From Streptomyces sparsogenes (GTDB taxonomy: Bacteria > Actinomycetota > Actinomycetes > Streptomycetales > Streptomycetaceae): a DNA stretch of 64,000 nt. Location of the stretch: NCBI RefSeq assembly GCF_001704635.1, contig NZ_MAXF01000085.1, positions 1 to 64,000 of the forward strand, given 5' to 3'. The notes beneath the pieces were generated by a model. It was not told the DNA's origin, made no database searches, and was given only the letters and a program-made list of their open reading frames with translations. The position numbers were made by a program, and so were the translations under genes. Below are positions 59,650-64,000 of this stretch, one piece after another. The stretch's first letter is position 1; every line of letters begins with the position of its first letter.

Positions 59650-60558
59650 TCAACCCTGCTCGTGCCGGCGCGCGTGCTCCCGGGCCACCTCGGTGATGAA
59701 CTGACGGCTCTGGTCCACGTTCAGCGCCTGGGCCCGCAGGTGTTCGTACATCATGCTGTAGCTCTGCACATCGGTGTGCTTCTCGAGATAGAGGTCGCTG
59801 GTCACCCCCTCCAGATAGACGACGCTGGTGTCGGACTCATCCGAGAACTCCAGGATGGTGAACTGCCCGCTCATCCCCGGGTGGGAGCCCATCTCGAACG
59901 GCAGCGCCTGCACGGTCACATGCGGCTCATGGCTCATCCGGACCAGGTACTCCAGCTGCTCGCTCATGATCTTCGGGCTGCCGACCACCCGGCGCATCGC
60001 CGCCTCGTCCACCACGGCCCACAGCCGCAGCGGCGCGGCCGGGTCGGTGATCCGCTCCTGCCGCCTGAGCCGGACCTGGACCCGCTGGGCGATCTGCTCC
60101 TGCGGGGCCTCCGGCAGCGCCCCGCTGATCACCGCCTCGGCGTACTCCGGGGTCTGCAACAGGCCCGGCAGCACCTGCGGTTCATAGACGCGCAGCGAGG
60201 CCGCGTCCGTCTCGAAGCCGATGTAGACGCTGTACGGGACGTCGCCGAAGGCGTTCCACCAGCCCTGCTGGCGCGACTCCTTGGCCATTTGCATGAGGGA
60301 ATCGACCAGCGCCTTGTCCTCGACCTTGTAGGTGCGGCACAGGTCGCGTACGTCGCGCTGGCTGATGCTGCGGCGGCCGTTCTCCAGCCTGCTGATCTTC
60401 GACTGGGAGACCATCAGCTCCTCCGCCACCTCCTCCGCCGTCATGCCCTTCTCCTGGCGGAGCCTGCGGAGTTCCTGGCCCAATCGGCGTCGCCTGACCG
60501 TGGGGCCGACGTTCGATGTCACGGGACGTGCACCTCCGGCTTCGTACTGCTGATTCAT
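59650..60558 (-). CDS. XRE family regulator with DUF5753 domain
   Basis: 302 aa. Helix-turn-helix at about 20-75: RRLGQELRRLRQEKGMTAEE, VSQSKISRLENGRRSISQRD; then the DUF5753 domain with EPQVLPGLLQTPEYAEAVIS and, at the C-terminus, YEHLRAQALNVDQSRQFITE. Paired with the DUF397 gene in the usual order; this type regulates development or antibiotic genes (WhiJ-like). Start ATG 60558 gives the standard length; a frame to 60642 adds only low-complexity residues. Confidence 0.92.
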   Translation of the reverse strand: MNQQYEAGGARPVTSNVGPTVRRRRLGQELRRLRQEKGMTAEEVAEELMVSQSKISRLENGRRSISQRDVRDLCRTYKVEDKALVDSLMQMAKESRQQGWWNAFGDVPYSVYIGFETDAASLRVYEPQVLPGLLQTPEYAEAVISGALPEAPQEQIAQRVQVRLRRQERITDPAAPLRLWAVVDEAAMRRVVGSPKIMSEQLEYLVRMSHEPHVTVQALPFEMGSHPGMSGQFTILEFSDESDTSVVYLEGVTSDLYLEKHTDVQSYSMMYEHLRAQALNVDQSRQFITEVAREHARRHEQG

Positions 60559-60858
60559 GCTGTTCAGCAGCCTGCCACTACCGGTCGGCGCCGCGCTGGG
60601 AAATGGCCGCACAGGGTGCCTCTCGGGGCACACCCGACGCATGCGGGCGGACCGCGGACCGAAGGGCCGGGACCGCAGGGGCGGCCGGGGAGTCCCGAAC
60701 GGCCGCCCGGGGCGCGGGAGAACGAGCGCGCGGGGCGGTGGGCCGGCCGGTCCTCGAAGGAGACGGGCCGGTCCACCGCCCCGCGTCGGGCGGCTCCCGA
60801 ACCGGGTCGGTGGGGACTGTGTGGTGCGGTCGGTCGGGTGGAGCGGGTGCGGGTGTGC
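60559..60858. other. intergenic region with a strong hairpin, no gene seen
   Basis: GCGGGGCGGTGG with CCGGCC (60730-60748) pairs with GGCCGG and CCACCGCCCCGC (about 60766-60784), a hairpin of 18 or more base pairs, likely the terminator of the GPP34 gene. Frames here are Arg/Pro-rich shadows. Confidence 0.65.
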
Positions 60859-61605
60859 TCAGCGCGCTCCGACGCGGGCCATGCTGCCGCGGCGGGACGG
60901 CTGTGCGGGAACGCCGGACGCGGGAACCGCGGCCCGTGCCCCCGGCTGGCGTCCGGTGGCCGGTGCGCGCCGTGGCTGCGCCGCGACACCGTTCTGCACG
61001 TCCATGACGGCGTGCGCCACGAGTCCGCCCATGGGGTCGTGCCTGATCAGATCCCGGAGCCTGGAGCGCGAGGAACGCCCCTCGTTCCCGGGATACAGGT
61101 GCTTGCCGAGCCCGACCGCGTGGGCCAGGGCGGCGAGCGCCGCGGTCCGCGGGTCCGGCGGCACGCCGGTGCGGATCGCGCTGTCCAGCCGGGCCCTGAT
61201 CTCCCGGCTGATCGCCGTGTCCGTCGCCTGGTAGCGAGTGGTCGGCAGTACCCCGCACATCTGGCCCTCCACGGCATGCACCATGCCGCAGCGCTCCAGA
61301 TGGGTGAGGTACGTCTGGCGCAGCCCCAGTCGGGGCCCGCCGATCCAGTGGACCGCGCGGACCGGGCTGCCGCGGCGGCGCAGCAGCTCCAGCGCGGAGT
61401 CCAGTGTCGGATCTCCGGTCGGCCGTGGCAGCACCACGGCGATACGATCCCCGTCAGGGGCTATCCGTCCGGCCAGAGCCAGCTCCACTAGCTGCGCTCC
61501 GGCAAGACCGAGGTCGAGCGACTGCGGCTGCGCCGTGGTGCCCGTGGTCGGGTCCAAGGCGAGCAGCAGAAGCTCCTCCGGAATTGTTCTGCGGCTCCTG
61601 CCCAT
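60859..61605 (-). CDS. GPP34 (GOLPH3-like) family protein
   Basis: 248 aa. PEELLLLALDPTTG and LDLGLAGAQLVELALAGRIA at the N-terminus are the GPP34 signature; LLRRRGSPVRAVHWIGGPRL and YLTHLERCGMV follow. Eukaryotic relatives bind phosphatidylinositol-4-phosphate; Streptomyces has multiple copies of unknown role. The Arg/Ala/Pro-rich C-terminal 45 residues are disordered. Divergent from the carboxypeptidase gene over 260 bp. Confidence 0.9.
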   Translation of the reverse strand: MGRSRRTIPEELLLLALDPTTGTTAQPQSLDLGLAGAQLVELALAGRIAPDGDRIAVVLPRPTGDPTLDSALELLRRRGSPVRAVHWIGGPRLGLRQTYLTHLERCGMVHAVEGQMCGVLPTTRYQATDTAISREIRARLDSAIRTGVPPDPRTAALAALAHAVGLGKHLYPGNEGRSSRSRLRDLIRHDPMGGLVAHAVMDVQNGVAAQPRRAPATGRQPGARAAVPASGVPAQPSRRGSMARVGAR

Positions 61606-61864
61606 CCATGCCTCCCCGCGTGGATGAATGACAGGGTGACCCCTCTCACATTGGTCTGTCGAGAGTGCGTGGGGGGTTTGAGAGGGAACCGATAGGTATG
61701 TCTTTCTCGTCTAGCGGGTGGGCGGCCCCCTGAAGGCACTCTGTCGAGGCGCCGTGGCGCGGCGGCACTCCGGGCACACAGGACACTGGTAGATGGTTGG
61801 GGCGGCGGGACGTGAGGCCGGCAGGCGGCACGCGTCCCGTGCAACGTATTACGAGGAGGCATCG

Positions 61865-64000
61865 GTGGCGGGCGAGTCCCCCGACAAGTCGGAGCAGCGG
61901 AAGTCGTCGGGGGAGACGACTCGCGGCGAGCGCGATCCACGGCTCGCGGTCTTGCGGGAAGGTGAGACCGCGAGCGGCGGGTCGGCGGTCGCCGTGGCGG
62001 ATGACGGCTCTGAGGCGAAGGCAGTGGCGGAGTCGGGGGTTAGCGAAAGCGAATCCGAATCCGATGACGCGGTCGAGGGTGCCGAATCCGGCAAGACTGA
62101 CAAGTCGGGCGAAGGGTCGAAGGGTGACGGTTCGGAGGACGAGGAGTCGGCCGAGCCCGTGGACCGGCGTACGGCGGTCTTCCGCACCCTGAAGCGCGAG
62201 CCCGCTCGCGAGCCCGGGGCGGACGGCGAGGATTCGGACGGGCCCGTGGACCGGGCCACGGCCGCGTTCGGGGTGCTGCGGCAGAAGGACACTCCGCGGT
62301 GGGCCCAAAAGGCGGACGAATCCGAAGAGCCCGGTGAGTCTCGCGAATCCGGCGATTCGGTCAAGGCTGGCGAAAAGGGCGAAGGGCGCGACGGGTCTGC
62401 CGTCGGCACGGGTGTCGACCAGCCGACGCGGGTCATCAAGGCGCTCCCGCTCCCCACCGACGGCAAGCCCGCCGACGGCCGCCGACGGCAAGCCAAGCCA
62501 AGCCAAGCCCATCGACGGCAAGCCCACCGACGGCAAGCCTGCCGATGACAAGCAGGCCGACGACGAGCCCGCCGACAAGTCGGTCGCCAAGACAGCGGAC
62601 AAGGCGGCAGCCAAGCCCGCCGACGCGACGGCCGCCAAGACGGCCGCCAAGACGGCCGACAAGGCAGCGGACAAGGCGGCCGACACGGCGGCGGCCAAGG
62701 CCGCCGCCGAGACCGCCGCCAAGGCCGCCGGGAGCGCGGCGGCCGAGCCGGTGGAGAAGCCCGGCGCGCCGTCGGCCGGCGGGAAGACCGCCGACGCCGA
62801 GCGCCCCTCCGAGCGCACCAGCCGCTTCGTACCGCTGCGCTCGGACGACGCCCCGCCCGCGCGCCCGCCGGCCCGCCCGGCCGCGCCGCCCGCGCTGCCG
62901 GACCCGGAGCGGACCGCGCAGCAGCCGCTGCCCGAGTCGGAGCGTACGAAACAGCAGCCGCTGCCGCCCGCCGGCCAGCCGGCGCCGCTCGACCTGCTGG
63001 CGCAGCTCACCAACACCCCGCCGCCGCCGGAGACGCCGCTGCGGACGGCCGTGCGGCGGATCAAGATCTGGACGCCGATCGCGGTGCTCCTCCTCATCGT
63101 GCTGGGCGTGGTGCAGGCGGTGCGGCCGCTGCCGGAGCCGTCGCTGACGCTCGCCGCCGAGAGCGTCTACCGCTTCGACGGCGCCAAGCTGTCGCTGCCC
63201 TGGCCGGATCAGGGGCAGTCGGCGGTCGAGGTGGAGGGCGTGGGCAGCCTGGGCACCTCCGGGGCGCAGAAGCCCGTGCCGATCGCCAGCGTCACGAAGG
63301 TGATGACGGCGTACGTCGTCCTCAAGAGCCACCCGCTCAAGGTGTCCCAGAAGGGCCCGTCCATCCGGATCGACGCCCAGGCGGACAAGGAGGCCGGGTC
63401 CGAGGACGAGTCGCGGGTCGCGGTGAAGGAGGGGCAGACCTACACCGAGCGTCAGATGCTGGAGATGCTCCTCATCCCGTCCGGCAACAACATCGCCCGG
63501 CTGCTCGCCCGCTGGGAGGCGGGGTCGGAGAAGGCGTTCGTGAAGAAGATGAACGACGCCGCCAAGGACCTGGGGATGAAGAACACGGTCTACACCGACC
63601 CCAGCGGCTTCGTGGCGACCACCAAGAGCACCGCGTCCGACCAGCTCAAGCTGGCCAGGGCGGTGATGCAGAGCGAGGCGTTCCGGGCGGTCGTGGCGAC
63701 GCCCAACGTCAAGATCCCCGGTCTCAAGAACACGATCTACAACAACAACAATCTGCTGGTGAAGCCCGGCGTGATCGGCATCAAGACCGGTTCGAGCACC
63801 CCGGCCGGCGGTGCGCTGATGTGGGGCGCGGAGAAGACCGTCGACGGCAAGAAGCAGCGGATCCTCGGCGTCGTCCTGGAGCAGCGGGCCCCCGGCATCC
63901 TGCAGAACAGCCTGGACCTGGTGCAGGAGAACAGCTACAAGCTGATCACCGCCGTGCAGGACGGCCTCACCTCCGCCACGGTGGTGAAGAAGGGCGAGGT
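61865..64000 (+). CDS. D-alanyl-D-alanine carboxypeptidase (S11), frame broken near 62490, runs off the window
   Basis: Penicillin-binding D,D-carboxypeptidase trimming peptidoglycan stem peptides. The cytoplasmic N-terminal part is long, acidic and Lys/Ala-rich with motifs such as PVDRRTAVFRTLKREP and PVDRATAAFGVLRQKD. After the break (frame 3) come an Ala/Lys/Asp array (AAKTADKAADKA), one transmembrane helix (WTPIAVLLLIVLGVVQAV near 63075-63130) and the catalytic domain: SVTK (63288), SGN (63480) and KTG (63783). As sequenced, frame 2 from GTG 61865 (GAGGAGG 5 nt upstream) stops at 62548, after 227 codons; all catalytic motifs lie in the +1 frame. The shift is caused by AAGCC repeat changes at 62479-62509. 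Incomplete at the right edge. Confidence 0.85.
62479..62509 (+). repeat. AAGCC pentanucleotide tract at the carboxypeptidase frameshift
   Basis: Four consecutive AAGCC units at 62490-62509 where the surrounding GACGGCAAGCCC pattern predicts one, and one AAGCC missing from the preceding GGC-CGCC at about 62478. Net change +10 bp, hence a +1 frameshift, exactly what is observed. Confidence 0.8.

Overview
The window is a high-GC actinobacterial chromosome segment, almost certainly Streptomyces. The signs are third-position GC saturation, GTG starts, F420 biosynthesis (a fused CofG/CofH), AfsR/SARP regulators with AfsS-like repeat peptides, an XRE/DUF397 pair, and a GPP34 protein beside a D-Ala-D-Ala carboxypeptidase. 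About 50 genes are supported. No rRNA, tRNA, insertion sequence, prophage or CRISPR array was seen.

Layout. 0.1-10.2 kb and 16.3-20.6 kb: a CoA-thioester catabolic island (flavin reductase, two enoyl-CoA hydratases, NDP-forming acyl-CoA synthetase, flavin monooxygenase, two DUF35/thiolase-fold pairs, acyl-CoA dehydrogenase, deazaflavin-type oxidoreductase, FadD-type ligase) with a TetR gene at 10.7 kb. 12.0-16.3 kb: an AfsK-like Ser/Thr kinase with a PQQ-type propeller and two secreted paralogues. 20.6-24.7 kb: hydrolase, FAD monooxygenase, TetR, LLM oxidoreductase. 24.8-31.3 kb: an AfsR/AfsS-type block holding an intact AfsR-like SARP, a tandem paralogue without its DNA-binding region, and two AfsS-like repeat proteins, one with a signal peptide. 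31.4-37.6 kb: a second catabolic block (two amidohydrolases, two LLM oxidoreductases, SDR). 37.9-55.6 kb: PHP hydrolase, alpha/beta hydrolase with TetR, fbiC, NmrA-like protein, glutamine amidotransferase, MFS pump with TetR, Clp-N/HTH protein, IRED-like dehydrogenase, ADP-ribosylglycohydrolase, GT87 enzyme, SnoaL and DUF1772 proteins, Na+/solute symporter. 56-59 kb: SDR, aminotransferase and a frameshifted gene. 59.2-64 kb: DUF397/XRE, GPP34, and a carboxypeptidase whose frame is broken at a pentanucleotide repeat.

How it fits together. Eleven copies of a 19-bp palindrome, consensus ATCTGACG-N3-CGTCAGAT, lie in the promoters of the catabolic genes across 58 kb and in front of none of the housekeeping genes. 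They tie scattered operons into one regulon. A degenerate copy overlaps the start of the TetR gene at 10.7 kb, making it the best local candidate for the repressor. FbiC can supply F420 to the LLM and DDN-like enzymes. The kinase, the AfsR-like pair and the AfsS-like peptides look like an elaborated AfsK-AfsR-AfsS circuit, with an 11-bp direct repeat in front of the AfsS-like gene.

A second theme is short tandem repeats with unrelated units (5, 8, 15, 16, 17, 24 and 32 bp), most of them starting at or just past a stop codon. One of them forms two 11-codon mini-ORFs linked by ATGA overlaps between two genes.
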